DNA of 64,000 nucleotides. Source: an uncultured Pseudomonadales bacterium (GTDB taxonomy: Bacteria; Pseudomonadota; Gammaproteobacteria; Pseudomonadales; Pseudohongiellaceae). The notes under the pieces were generated by a model. It made no database searches, was not told where the DNA came from, and saw only the letters and a program-made list of their open reading frames with translations. Every line of letters starts with the position of its first letter. Position 1 is the first letter of the stretch. The translations under genes were made by a program, and so were the position numbers. Below are positions 37,612-46,787 of the stretch, piece by piece. The stretch is from the NCBI GenBank assembly GCA_938091935.1, contig CALKNV010000026.1, positions 62,001-126,000 of the forward strand, written 5' to 3'.

Positions 37612-38561
37612 GAATTGCCGGGCAGGAACCAGGTGTCCGCAATTTTAAAGTGCACCTGCGCGATCTCTTTCTGCACGCTATCCAGGTGACGCACTAAACC
37701 GCGGCGTAGCAGGCGATTGACATCAGCATCACGCACGAGTTTTCGAGTCTTGTTAACCTGCCAGTTAACCTTGTTGCTATTAGGCAAATTTCGCAGCACC
37801 TTGGTCATGGTGGTGAGATTGTGTGCAGTTGAGCGCGGGAACTGTTCGTTTTGGAGAAGAAATCGAACAACATCTTCACCATTGATGCGCTCTCTCACAT
37901 GCTGACGGTACATTTGATAAGCGCTGGACGAGCGCAATACATTCATCCACAAAATATTATCGTAGGGTTCCCTCGCCTCTGGCTCCGCATCCTCAACGTC
38001 AAGTTCCGGCATCAGTTTTTGTGAATCCACATCTACAATGCGAGTCGTCATGTCCGCACGCTCAAGACTACGGCCCAGACGCACAAAACTATATGCCTCG
38101 TCGCGGCTCATCGTGCCTGCCATCAAGCCACCAATCTGTTGCGACCTCGAAACGATCTGATCCAGAACTTCGTTGCGCTCAGCCCGGCTTATTCCTGCCT
38201 CGGCATTGTCACGTGCGAAGTAGTAGAGGCCATTGATTAATTCGAAGGCTTCCGTCGGCATGATCTCACGCGTAGTGCGAGCGTTCTCCCGAGCAAAAGC
38301 CAACATATCGACAAGCGAAATACCATTTCGCTCCGCCAGAAGAAATCGTACGACGTTGCGCTCATTCTCTTGCTTGTATTTTTCGGCGAATTGTTCTTCG
38401 TGACCAGTTATTTGCACCAGTGTTTGCCAACCCAGTTTAGTCCCTTTGGGCAAGTCCAACTGTAAGGCAGAAAACACATGCAGCAACCGAGCAACATTCT
38501 CAGCACGCTCAAGATAACGTGCTTGCCAGTAAACCCTCTCTGCGACTCTCGAAAGCAGCAT
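37608..38561 (-). CDS. Alpha-E domain (DUF403) protein
   Basis: 317 aa, wholly helical. It begins MLLSRVAERVYWQARYLERAEN, the family signature, and contains the conserved DRDEAYSF-like helix around SFVRLGRSLERADMTTRI. Alpha-E proteins are predicted partners of circularly permuted ATP-grasp enzymes in a peptide-forming or peptide-modifying reaction. The gene lies 44 bases after the ATP-grasp gene and overlaps the metallopeptidase start. Confidence 0.9.
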   Translation of the reverse strand: MLLSRVAERVYWQARYLERAENVARLLHVFSALQLDLPKGTKLGWQTLVQITGHEEQFAEKYKQENERNVVRFLLAERNGISLVDMLAFARENARTTREIMPTEAFELINGLYYFARDNAEAGISRAERNEVLDQIVSRSQQIGGLMAGTMSRDEAYSFVRLGRSLERADMTTRIVDVDSQKLMPELDVEDAEPEAREPYDNILWMNVLRSSSAYQMYRQHVRERINGEDVVRFLLQNEQFPRSTAHNLTTMTKVLRNLPNSNKVNWQVNKTRKLVRDADVNRLLRRGLVRHLDSVQKEIAQVHFKIADTWFLPGNS

Positions 38562-38605
38562 GCTACAAAGTTTCTCTTTCGGTTGAGTTAGTTGGCAATG
38601 AAGCT

Positions 38606-40051
38606 TCAGGCATCATCAACCACCCAGGTATCCTTACTCCCACCGCCCTGAGAGGAATTCACCACATAGGAACCTTTTACCATAGCAACCCTGGTGAGGC
38701 CGCCCGGTGTAACATATGACTTATCGCCCTGCAGCACAAACGGCCGCAGATCAACATGACGTGGTTCTACTACCCTATCACCGAGGATAGGAACTGTGGA
38801 GAGTGATATAAGCGGTTGCGCCATGTAGTTGCGCGGATCCGCCTTGATCCTGCGACGGAATTCCGCCAATTCCTTCTTGCTTGCCTGGGGTCCGATAAGC
38901 ATGCCGTATCCACCTGACTCGTTGGCAGGTTTGACCACCAATTTGTCAAGATTCTCAAGCACATGCTGACGCTGGCTTCTATCTATACAGAGATAGCTGG
39001 GCACATTGGCCAGAATCGGATCTTCATCAAGATAGTACTTTATAATTTCTGGCACATAAGTGTAGATAATCTTGTCATCGGCTACGCCGGCGCCTGGCGC
39101 ATTCGCCAGCGCCACGTTGCCCTTTTTCCAGGCATTGAAAAGGCCGCGAACCCCTAGAACAGAATCCTTATTAAACACCGCTGGATCGATAAACATGTCG
39201 TCGATACGGCGGTAGATCACATCAACCTGCGACAAGCCATCTATGGTGCGCATATAGACCTTGTCATCTTCAACAACCAGATCACCACCTTCCACGAGTT
39301 CAGCACCCATACGTTGCGCGAGATAGGAATGCTCGAAATACGCGGAATTAAATACTCCCGGCGTCAATACCACGACCTCAGGATGCTTGACCTGTCTCGG
39401 TGACAATGACGACAGCATATCCAGAAGTTCTGCCGGATAATCGGCTACCGGCCTGATGCTGTAGTCATCTGCAAACAGTTCTGGAAACGTGCGTTTGGTG
39501 ACACGACGATTCTCAACCATGTAGGAAACGCCAGACGGCACCCGCAGATTGTCCTCAAGGACATAAAACTGACCATCATCTCCCTTGATTAAATCCGTGC
39601 CACAAATATGTGCCCAGACGTTGTACTTGGGCTTCATGCCCAGGCACTGTTTGCGGAAATTGCCTGAATCCATGATCAGGTCTTTGGGAACAATCTTGTC
39701 CTTTAGGATTTTTTGATCGTTATAGATATCATGAATGAAACAGTTAAGTGCCTCCAGCCTTTGCTGTAAACCTTTACTGGTTTGATCCCACTCAGAACCA
39801 GTTATGAGTCGCGGAATGATATCCATGGGCCATTCACGATCTATATTGCCGGCGTCACTATAGACCGTAAACGAAATACCCATAGTTTTAATTGCGAGCT
39901 CTGCTGCCGTCTTCTTTTGCTGCAACTCCTCATGGGTGAGGGAACGCAAATAACCCGCAAGACGCCTGGCCGGTTTACGCGCATAGCCCGGGCTGCTGAT
40001 TATCTCATCAAAAAATTTGCCAGGGTTGTAGGTCTTCCAATTAACACGCAT
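38606..40051 (-). CDS. Circularly permuted ATP-grasp (type 2) protein, DUF404/DUF407
   Basis: 481 aa. Residues include TDLIKGDDGQFYVLEDNLRVPSG, the conserved ATP-grasp acidic motif, and DKLVVKPANESGGYGM with the nucleotide-binding lysine and glycine-rich loop. The order of subdomains is the permuted form. Such enzymes are predicted amide ligases. It is the first gene of the operon with the alpha-E and metallopeptidase-like genes. No N-terminal domain beyond the ATP-grasp is present. Confidence 0.9.
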   Translation of the reverse strand: MRVNWKTYNPGKFFDEIISSPGYARKPARRLAGYLRSLTHEELQQKKTAAELAIKTMGISFTVYSDAGNIDREWPMDIIPRLITGSEWDQTSKGLQQRLEALNCFIHDIYNDQKILKDKIVPKDLIMDSGNFRKQCLGMKPKYNVWAHICGTDLIKGDDGQFYVLEDNLRVPSGVSYMVENRRVTKRTFPELFADDYSIRPVADYPAELLDMLSSLSPRQVKHPEVVVLTPGVFNSAYFEHSYLAQRMGAELVEGGDLVVEDDKVYMRTIDGLSQVDVIYRRIDDMFIDPAVFNKDSVLGVRGLFNAWKKGNVALANAPGAGVADDKIIYTYVPEIIKYYLDEDPILANVPSYLCIDRSQRQHVLENLDKLVVKPANESGGYGMLIGPQASKKELAEFRRRIKADPRNYMAQPLISLSTVPILGDRVVEPRHVDLRPFVLQGDKSYVTPGGLTRVAMVKGSYVVNSSQGGGSKDTWVVDDA

Positions 40052-40170
40052 AGAATAAAATTGAGGGCTCGGCGGTGAATGAGATATTGCTACTTAAGCT
40101 AACTGATCGAGCCAGCCTCCGCAAGTTGTCGCACCTTGGGGCGGCCATATTTGAAACCCTTCGCTCTAAA

Positions 40171-41952
40171 CTATAAAGGCCAGAATAAAAGCAGAAGCGG
40201 AATAGCCACGGTAACAATAATAATTTCCAGTGGTAACCCCATACGCCAATAGTCGCCAAAGCGATAGCCTCCCGGCCCCATGATCAATGCATTATTCTGG
40301 TGCCCTATCGGTGTGAGGAAGGCACAGGATGCACCCACTGCAACCGCCATAAGAAAGGCATCCGGATTGTGTCCAAGGCTGGTTGCGATATTGTATGAAA
40401 TAGGCGCCATCAAGATCGCGGTGGCGGCATTGTTCAATACATCTGAAACGGTCATCGTGATTATGAGGATAACCGCAAGGATCACTGCGGGAGAGAGGTC
40501 TCCCACTACCGCCAGGATTCCGGCCACCAATAAGTCGGTGGTTCCGGTTTGCTGCAGCGCGCCGCCCAGAGGAATCATGGCGCCCAATAAAATTACCACG
40601 GGCCAATCGACAACGTCATAGAATTCCCGTACGGGCACAATTTGACTCACCGCCATAGCAACTGTGGCAATGCCTAGTGCCAGTTGAATAGGCAACAAAC
40701 CAAATGCAGTCGCCACAATCGCACTTAAAAAGATTAGCAGTGCATGCAAAGCCTTCTTTTTGTCTTTGGTACTAAGATCCCGTTTAGCCAGTGGATAGCA
40801 AGCCATCTTCACGATAGAGTCATCCATCACATCGCTCTCACCATGCAATAGCAGTACATCGCCTGTTTTAATCACAAAGTCTCGGAGTCGACTCTGATGT
40901 GGCACCCCGGAGCGAGAAACTGCGAGCAAGCTAACGTCATAATTTCGATTAAACCGCTTTTCTTTAGGTGTTTTACCGACTAGTGGCGAATTCGCCGACA
41001 CAACCACTTCAGCCAGTGTAGTGTTAGCCGCGTGCTCAAGCTCATTTTGCTGGTTCAACGCTGTATGCATGCTAAGGGAGTATGTCTTGGCAAACTCCTG
41101 CACATCATCATGGGAACCCTGAATCATCAAATAATCTCCCTCTCGCACGCCACGACGGCGATCGGGCGGCGCGAATTCCTCTTTGCCTCGAATCATAGCG
41201 ATCAGATCCATCTTCTGCTCTACCAGCATGTCTTTCAGCTTACCGGCACGTAACTTGTTCTCAACTATTTCGGAGCCTTCTCCGACCTTTGTTTCGAATA
41301 AGTATTCCTCGATATCAAACAAATCGAGTCCCGCACTATTTTTCCTCACTTTTACTAGATGCCAGCCGCCCAGCAACATGAATGCGATACCGAACAACGC
41401 GACTCCCCCACCTACTGGTGCAAAATCGAACATGCTAAAGGCTTCGCCAGTCATTTCCTGCCGAAAGCTCGCGATAAGAATATTGGGGGGCGTACCAATC
41501 AGAGTCACCAGCCCTCCAAGAATCGATCCAAAAGACAACGGCATCAGAACAGCTGCAGGTGGCCGTCCAGCTTTAATTGCAGACTGGATAGCCACTGGCA
41601 TTAGCAGCGCCAGGGCACCCACATTATTCATAAACATTGACAGAATTGCTGCCAAAAAAGTAAGCACTGCAATATGGAGTAATGGATGGTTTGATACAGG
41701 ATCGATTAAAGGAATCAAGTAATCCACAGCACCAGACTTGGTCAAGCCAAAACTGACAATAAGCACGAGCACTACCGTGATTGTAGCTGGGCTACCAAAG
41801 CCGCTGAACAAATCAGTCTGAGGAACCAGCCCAAACAGGCTCGCCGTGAACAATGCGCCTAGCGCAACTATGTCATAGCGCCAGCGTCCCCAGACCAAAA
41901 GACCCAGCAGTGCCAGCAGGATCGCGAGCAAAACACCTTGATCAACGGTCAA
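40171..41952 (-). CDS. SLC13/DASS-type anion transporter with two RCK-C (TrkA-C) domains
   Basis: 593 aa. About 11-12 membrane helices are split by a cytoplasmic region (about 205-390) holding two TrkA-C domains, as in bacterial SLC13-family permeases. The likely substrates are dicarboxylates or sulfate, with Na+ coupling. The start is TTG, overlapping the FAH-family stop as TTGA, which indicates translational coupling. Its pairing with a FAHD1-like enzyme suggests C4-dicarboxylate or related acid uptake. Confidence 0.85.
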   Translation of the reverse strand: MTVDQGVLLAILLALLGLLVWGRWRYDIVALGALFTASLFGLVPQTDLFSGFGSPATITVVLVLIVSFGLTKSGAVDYLIPLIDPVSNHPLLHIAVLTFLAAILSMFMNNVGALALLMPVAIQSAIKAGRPPAAVLMPLSFGSILGGLVTLIGTPPNILIASFRQEMTGEAFSMFDFAPVGGGVALFGIAFMLLGGWHLVKVRKNSAGLDLFDIEEYLFETKVGEGSEIVENKLRAGKLKDMLVEQKMDLIAMIRGKEEFAPPDRRRGVREGDYLMIQGSHDDVQEFAKTYSLSMHTALNQQNELEHAANTTLAEVVVSANSPLVGKTPKEKRFNRNYDVSLLAVSRSGVPHQSRLRDFVIKTGDVLLLHGESDVMDDSIVKMACYPLAKRDLSTKDKKKALHALLIFLSAIVATAFGLLPIQLALGIATVAMAVSQIVPVREFYDVVDWPVVILLGAMIPLGGALQQTGTTDLLVAGILAVVGDLSPAVILAVILIITMTVSDVLNNAATAILMAPISYNIATSLGHNPDAFLMAVAVGASCAFLTPIGHQNNALIMGPGGYRFGDYWRMGLPLEIIIVTVAIPLLLLFWPL

Positions 41953-42647
41953 TTGCCCGGCCCTGCTGTAATTTCAAACTCAATCTCACCCACATTCTCA
42001 ACGGCCGCGGTAATCCTGTCCCCCGTGCCGATTGCGGATACTCCGGCTGGCGTGCCGGTAAAAATGAGGTCACCGGCCTTCAATTCGTAATAACGGGACA
42101 GTTCAACAATGATCTCGGTCACTGACCAGATCATGTCAGAAAGTCTCGCATCCTGTTTAGTCTCCCCGTTAACGGCAAGCCAGATTCGACCATCCTCCAG
42201 CTCCCCATTTTCAGATGGCTTAATTTTTGAGATTGGTGCTGACGCATCAAAACCCTTGGCTGTATCCCAAGGCTTGCCGTTTGCTTTTGCCGTCGCCTGC
42301 AAATCGCGCCGTGTAAAATCGATCCCAACGGCATAGCCGTAAATCGTGCTTGCTGCTTGCAGCGGCTTGATATTGCGGCCGCCTCCGCCGAGGGCAATAA
42401 CCAACTCAACCTCATAGTGCAGGTTATCGGTAGCGGAAGCATAAGGCACCACCGCGTTGTCCGTGACGATCGCATCTGCGGGCTTGCTGAAGAATACGGG
42501 GGGACTGGATTTAGGGTCTCCACCCATCTCCTTCACATGATCACTGTAATTCTGCCCGACACAATAGATGCGATGCACTGGAAAATTCAGGTCAGAACCC
42601 TGAACAGAAATTTGCGGGGTTGGGGTTGGATCGAAAACAAACGCCAT
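41949..42647 (-). CDS. Fumarylacetoacetate hydrolase family protein (FAHD1-like)
   Basis: 232 aa. HRIYCVGQNYSDH and EVELVIALGGGG give the metal-binding Glu pair of the family, and GTPAGV is in the C-terminal conserved region. FAHD1-like enzymes act as oxaloacetate or acylpyruvate decarboxylase/hydrolase. It is directly coupled to the SLC13 transporter (stop and start overlap), so the two probably process the same acid. Confidence 0.88.
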   Translation of the reverse strand: MAFVFDPTPTPQISVQGSDLNFPVHRIYCVGQNYSDHVKEMGGDPKSSPPVFFSKPADAIVTDNAVVPYASATDNLHYEVELVIALGGGGRNIKPLQAASTIYGYAVGIDFTRRDLQATAKANGKPWDTAKGFDASAPISKIKPSENGELEDGRIWLAVNGETKQDARLSDMIWSVTEIIVELSRYYELKAGDLIFTGTPAGVSAIGTGDRITAAVENVGEIEFEITAGPGN

Positions 42648-42713
42648 GCTTAAACTCGTTAAATAAATAAGAAATTAGTCTGTTTGGTAGCGGAGTTGAT
42701 AGAAATGCCTGAT

Positions 42714-43523
42714 TTAGCGGTTGCCACATCCAAGCTGCGAAATCAGCTCATTTCCCTGTCGAGATTCTATACCTGGATATAATGCCAGGGACACTGCACT
42801 CTCAACTGTTTCAAGCCTGCTGAGTTGCGCGCAAAAATGCGCATGCGGCGGCAATTCAGCATCAAACAGGAACGTCGCCACATTTGCGCCATCACTGATG
42901 GCCTTGAAGAAACCCATCCCGTTACCCTCTATGTCCGAGTCCCTGCCATCGTCAACAGTAATGGGGCCAGTGACGACATAGAGCGTTGGCCCCAGTGCGG
43001 CAAGTTCATTGATGGCCTGATCCAGCCCCGACCAGGCACCAACGCGGAGCGGCTGCGGCAACGCGGACATATTGCTCAACAGGTTTAATTCAGACCAGTA
43101 TGGTGTGCCGGCAAAACTCGTCAAGGGCGCCAACCGCCCGCGGTCTTCTGATACCAGCTGCACTTCACTGATACGATACTCTCGGTCCTGGGCGCTACTC
43201 AGATCCGGCTGAACAAAGTTAGCGGCTGGCGAGCTAATCTGCAGCCTGACTTCGGCATCTAGCAACTCATCATCCAGCCAATACCTTGGCAGCAACGAAG
43301 CCACTCCCACGGAGTCAGGCAGGACCCTATACGCCACCCACTCCACTGCGCCTGTTTGCGGCACTATGGAAGCGGCATACAGGTGATGCAAGACAATCTC
43401 ATTGTCCTGCTCAGAAACAGTGGGACAAGCCTTCAGGCAGTGACTGATGTGAACTTGCTGCGCATTAACCCAGTTAGGCAGGAGCAGACAGACGCTAACC
43501 CATGGGATAAAGTATTTGCGCAT
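42714..43523 (-). CDS. Secreted NUC1/endonuclease-NS-like protein with altered active site
   Basis: 269 aa. Signal peptide (about 5-21, NWVNAQ). The core shows the DNA/RNA non-specific endonuclease family: AVEWVAYRV (59-67), DRGR (127-130), LNLLSNMS (146-153) and LYVVTGPI (181-188). The family needs DRGH and, about 30 residues later, an Asn in the LN(Q/R)G position. Here the His is Arg130 and the Asn is Arg160 (LRVG), so the nuclease should be inactive. ATG 43523 has GAAGAGG just upstream and overlaps the aldo/keto reductase end by 29 bases. Confidence 0.75.
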   Translation of the reverse strand: MRKYFIPWVSVCLLLPNWVNAQQVHISHCLKACPTVSEQDNEIVLHHLYAASIVPQTGAVEWVAYRVLPDSVGVASLLPRYWLDDELLDAEVRLQISSPAANFVQPDLSSAQDREYRISEVQLVSEDRGRLAPLTSFAGTPYWSELNLLSNMSALPQPLRVGAWSGLDQAINELAALGPTLYVVTGPITVDDGRDSDIEGNGMGFFKAISDGANVATFLFDAELPPHAHFCAQLSRLETVESAVSLALYPGIESRQGNELISQLGCGNR

Positions 43524-44514
43524 GGACCTCTTCGCACTGTTGTAGAACTTCTTCGTCAAGCGTGACGTCCAGTGCAGCCAGGGAATCTACCAACTGTTCT
43601 GCCGTGCGCGCACCGATGATGGTCGACGCGACGAAATCATGCTGCATACTCCATGCAGTCGCCAGGGTGACTGGCGCCAGACCTGCTGCATCTGCTATTT
43701 CAAGATAACTGGCAGTGCTGGCAAGAGTACCCTCGTTGAGAAAACGATCTGCCATCGTCCGCTGCCTTTTTTCACTGGCCTTTTGGTATTCGGCGAATCT
43801 CGAATTTACGGGCATTTCGCCAGCGTTATATTTCCCGGATAGAATCCCACCGCCTATGGGTGAATAAGGTAACAGTGACACCTGCTCCTGTAGACAAACA
43901 TTGGCTAATTCATCCAAAAATCGACGGTTAAGCAGGGAGAAATTATTCTGAATGGACTGGAATCGGGACCAGCCCTCGTAGTCCGCGACAGTATTTGCCT
44001 TGGTTAATCCATAGGCGCTGTCATTTGACGTGCCAAGGTAACGAACCTTACCAGCCTCAACCAGTCGATCAAGCGCCTCCATGGATTCATCAATTGGTAC
44101 CACCGTGTCGGGCCAGTGCACCTGGTATAGGTCAATGTAGTCAACACCAAGCCGCCGTAGACTGCCTTCGATAGCTGCTTCCACATGATGGCGATCTATT
44201 GCCGTAAAGCCTTGCCTAATAGGAGGTACGAACCAACCGGACGCAGCACCGGCCACCTTAGTTGCCAGGATTAGTGCATCTCGTGGCTTGGTTTTGATCC
44301 ACTGACCGAAAATCTCCTCGGTCAGACCCGCCAGCTCAGCCGTTGGCGGTACCGGGTAGACTTCTGCCGTGTCATAGAAATTGATGCCGCGATCAAATGC
44401 TGTATCCAGAATACGGAAAGATTCATTCTTGTCGCTCCAGGTACCAAAACCCATGGTGCCCATGCAAATGGGAGTTACCCGAAGACCGCTACTGCCAATA
44501 TATCGATATTCCAT
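43495..44514 (-). CDS. Aldo/keto reductase
   Basis: 339 aa TIM-barrel oxidoreductase. GINFYDTAEVYP (Asp/Tyr), ILATKVAG (Lys) and YQVHWPD (His) give the catalytic tetrad, and the C-terminal STIIGARTAEQL segment binds NADPH. It looks like the Tas-type subgroup. ATG 44514 has AAGGA 5 bases upstream and is preferred to GTG 44532. The substrate is unknown. Confidence 0.9.
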   Translation of the reverse strand: MEYRYIGSSGLRVTPICMGTMGFGTWSDKNESFRILDTAFDRGINFYDTAEVYPVPPTAELAGLTEEIFGQWIKTKPRDALILATKVAGAASGWFVPPIRQGFTAIDRHHVEAAIEGSLRRLGVDYIDLYQVHWPDTVVPIDESMEALDRLVEAGKVRYLGTSNDSAYGLTKANTVADYEGWSRFQSIQNNFSLLNRRFLDELANVCLQEQVSLLPYSPIGGGILSGKYNAGEMPVNSRFAEYQKASEKRQRTMADRFLNEGTLASTASYLEIADAAGLAPVTLATAWSMQHDFVASTIIGARTAEQLVDSLAALDVTLDEEVLQQCEEVHAQILYPMG

Positions 44515-44603
44515 AGTCCTTGTTTTAACCACTCCTGGTGTTTACTGCTTTTTTAAAACAACCCTTTAGGTCAATTCATGCCTGGACACGCATAACTCAC
44601 GTC

Positions 44604-45704
44604 TTACAGTGGCGGACAGTCATCACCTAGATAACCTGTGCCACCACAATAGCCAGTATCCTGCAGCTGAACTCGAATGCCATCTGGATCACTGAAATAG
44701 AGCTCCGGCGTTCCACCCTCGGCGCCACCTCGATTCGGCATGCGCATGCTAATCCAGTGCATCATAGCTTGGGTATCGCTGGGATCCTCCCGAGCACGAA
44801 GCCCATAGTCAGTCAATTGCGCGAGGATAGTCTCCACATCAAAGTTGGTTACGCTGAAACAGACGTGATCGATGCGGCCAGGCGCCTCGGGTGTACCTGG
44901 AACATCGCCTCCGACATACATCAGAAACTGAATGCCATCACCAACTCCGATTACTGGTGAAGTTGGCCCCTGATAGGCCTGGTAAGACTTCCCAAAAGCC
45001 CTGGTATAAAAGTCATTGGCGCGATCGCGGTTGCCCATGAAATTGGTAAAGTGGCTGTAATCTACGAGGCGAAACATGCCTGGCCCTGGCGCGGCCTCTA
45101 CGTCCGAACAAGTCTCACCCAACACGCCCGAACCACCGCAATAGGCTTCGCTGCTCAGGTGATAAATAATGCCTTCACGATCCGCGAAATAGAGCTCTCG
45201 AGTTGCCCCATATTCTTTTACCCAGGATGTTGAGGCCAGCGCTAATCTGTCTTCCAGTCTCTGCGGCGATCTTGCCTGGCGAATGCCAAAATTTTCCAGC
45301 TGGGACCGCACGCTATCCACATTGAAGTCAGCTACGCTCAGGCCAATATGACTAAAGCCAGGCTGCTCTCCGGCAGCAGCTGGCGACAAGGAAAAAAAGT
45401 GCGGCCCGTCACCAACTCGGAGCATGACTTGCTCCCCCCTGCGCGCCTGCACTGGCGCACCGAAGAGATCCTGATAGAACTTCAGGGAGCGACTGACGTC
45501 CGACACTCTGATGTCGAATGAATGGATCTTTTGCACAGCCACGGGCACTGGAGATTGGGCCAGAGCCGGCGGTGCTACAGCCATTAAGGATAGATATTTG
45601 AGGAAATGTCTGCGATCCAGACCTGAAGGCCTGTGATCGAACCCATGTGTTAGTGCGGCAGGAATAACTGCGCTGTTTGATTTTGATTTATTTATTCTTG
45701 TCAT
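44604..45704 (-). CDS. Tat-exported protein with two VOC (glyoxalase-like) domains
   Basis: 366 aa. A twin-arginine signal (DRRHFLKYLSLMAV, about 30-43, ending ALAQS) implies folded export. Two tandem VOC modules follow (about 60-180 and 210-360), each with paired beta-alpha-beta-beta-beta units and metal-type His/Glu residues. The fold covers glyoxalases and extradiol dioxygenases; the reaction cannot be named. The second copy ends with LYFSDPDGIRVQL, the usual VOC metal-site end. Confidence 0.8.
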   Translation of the reverse strand: MTRINKSKSNSAVIPAALTHGFDHRPSGLDRRHFLKYLSLMAVAPPALAQSPVPVAVQKIHSFDIRVSDVSRSLKFYQDLFGAPVQARRGEQVMLRVGDGPHFFSLSPAAAGEQPGFSHIGLSVADFNVDSVRSQLENFGIRQARSPQRLEDRLALASTSWVKEYGATRELYFADREGIIYHLSSEAYCGGSGVLGETCSDVEAAPGPGMFRLVDYSHFTNFMGNRDRANDFYTRAFGKSYQAYQGPTSPVIGVGDGIQFLMYVGGDVPGTPEAPGRIDHVCFSVTNFDVETILAQLTDYGLRAREDPSDTQAMMHWISMRMPNRGGAEGGTPELYFSDPDGIRVQLQDTGYCGGTGYLGDDCPPL

Positions 45705-45841
45705 GATACGGAACCCCGAAACAGACTCGCATCATAGCCAGTGGCGGGGGCAATCGTCCAGCGGGGCCAGCATCCAGCAGAGACCCGCGTTCAGCAGGGT
45801 CCGACGCGCTGCAGATCCACGCTTATCTTGCAAGGGCCAGG

Positions 45842-46249
45842 CTAGTTGCGACGCTCTGGCAGGGGCTCAAGCTGTCCTATTTCTTCTTCCCAGCGGGTCA
45901 TGCCGCCGGCCATGTGCGCTACGCTTTCCATGCCCATGGTTTGCAGAGATTGCGCTGCCAACGCTGACCTTGAACCCTTGTTGCAATACAGGATCAGGGA
46001 GTCAGCCTGGTCAAATTCCTTGCGGTAATAAGGGCTCTCTGGATCGATCCAGAATTCCAGCATCCCACGGGGCACATGCAAGGAGCCCGGAATACGACCA
46101 TCCCTTTTCAATTCCCGAATATCACGCAAATCAATGAGGATAAGCCCTTCCTCTCCCAGACGATCCTGCACCTCTGCAGGGGTCAAAGTGGTAACAGTGG
46201 CTTCGGCGTCTTTAACGAGGTCGTTCACGCCGCGAGTGATCTTCAGCAT
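45842..46249 (-). CDS. Rhodanese-like sulfurtransferase domain protein
   Basis: 135 aa single rhodanese domain. The catalytic loop is CNKGSRS with Cys89, after the LIDLRDIREL strand (38-47). It probably transfers sulfane sulfur or reduces a persulfide. It stands alone, with no signal peptide. Confidence 0.88.
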   Translation of the reverse strand: MLKITRGVNDLVKDAEATVTTLTPAEVQDRLGEEGLILIDLRDIRELKRDGRIPGSLHVPRGMLEFWIDPESPYYRKEFDQADSLILYCNKGSRSALAAQSLQTMGMESVAHMAGGMTRWEEEIGQLEPLPERRN

Positions 46250-46456
46250 AGTAGGCTTCCTGATAATCTATAGCTCCCCAAAGCTAAACCAGTTGCAGGG
46301 CTTAATCAAACTCAGGCACCCGGGCTCTTTGAGAGTAAATCAGCATCGCCACGGGCACACTGCTCATCTGTGTCTAATCCATCACAGACTTTACGACCCA
46401 CAAGTGGACAAACCGCCACAACGTGCTAGCCTATCACTAACCTCACAGAGCGGGGC

Positions 46457-46768
46457 ATGGCTATGAACGATACTGATTTTAACCTGGTGCTTCGAGCAAA
46501 ACGGCAGATTCATCGAGAGTCCGCCCTCAGGTCGTTTCTATTGGCCGGGGTCTGTGTCACTGCCGGCCTACAACTCTTTGGCATCGACCTCCCATTCATT
46601 TACCCACTGTTATTCCTCATTTTGTTTATTTCACTGGTACTCAATTCTGATGTAATCGCAAACTTTGGACTGGTAACAAAAAGGGATCTGGTTAAAGTTA
46701 TTGATCGGCATATTCATAATGATCCGGATGTCCTTGCTCGATACGCAGAGTTAAAAAACCGTCCGTGA
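46457..46768 (+). CDS. Small two-helix membrane protein, 103 aa
   Basis: Two hydrophobic segments (about 25-42 and 46-63) flanked by a basic N-terminal helix and a C-terminal soluble tail (TKRDLVKVIDRHIHND). A GCGGGG sequence lies just before the ATG. The family is not recognised. It is first in a set of three plus-strand membrane genes spaced within 20 bases. Confidence 0.65.
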   Translation: MAMNDTDFNLVLRAKRQIHRESALRSFLLAGVCVTAGLQLFGIDLPFIYPLLFLILFISLVLNSDVIANFGLVTKRDLVKVIDRHIHNDPDVLARYAELKNRP

Positions 46769-46787
46769 GGCGTGGGGCAGTCAAGCC

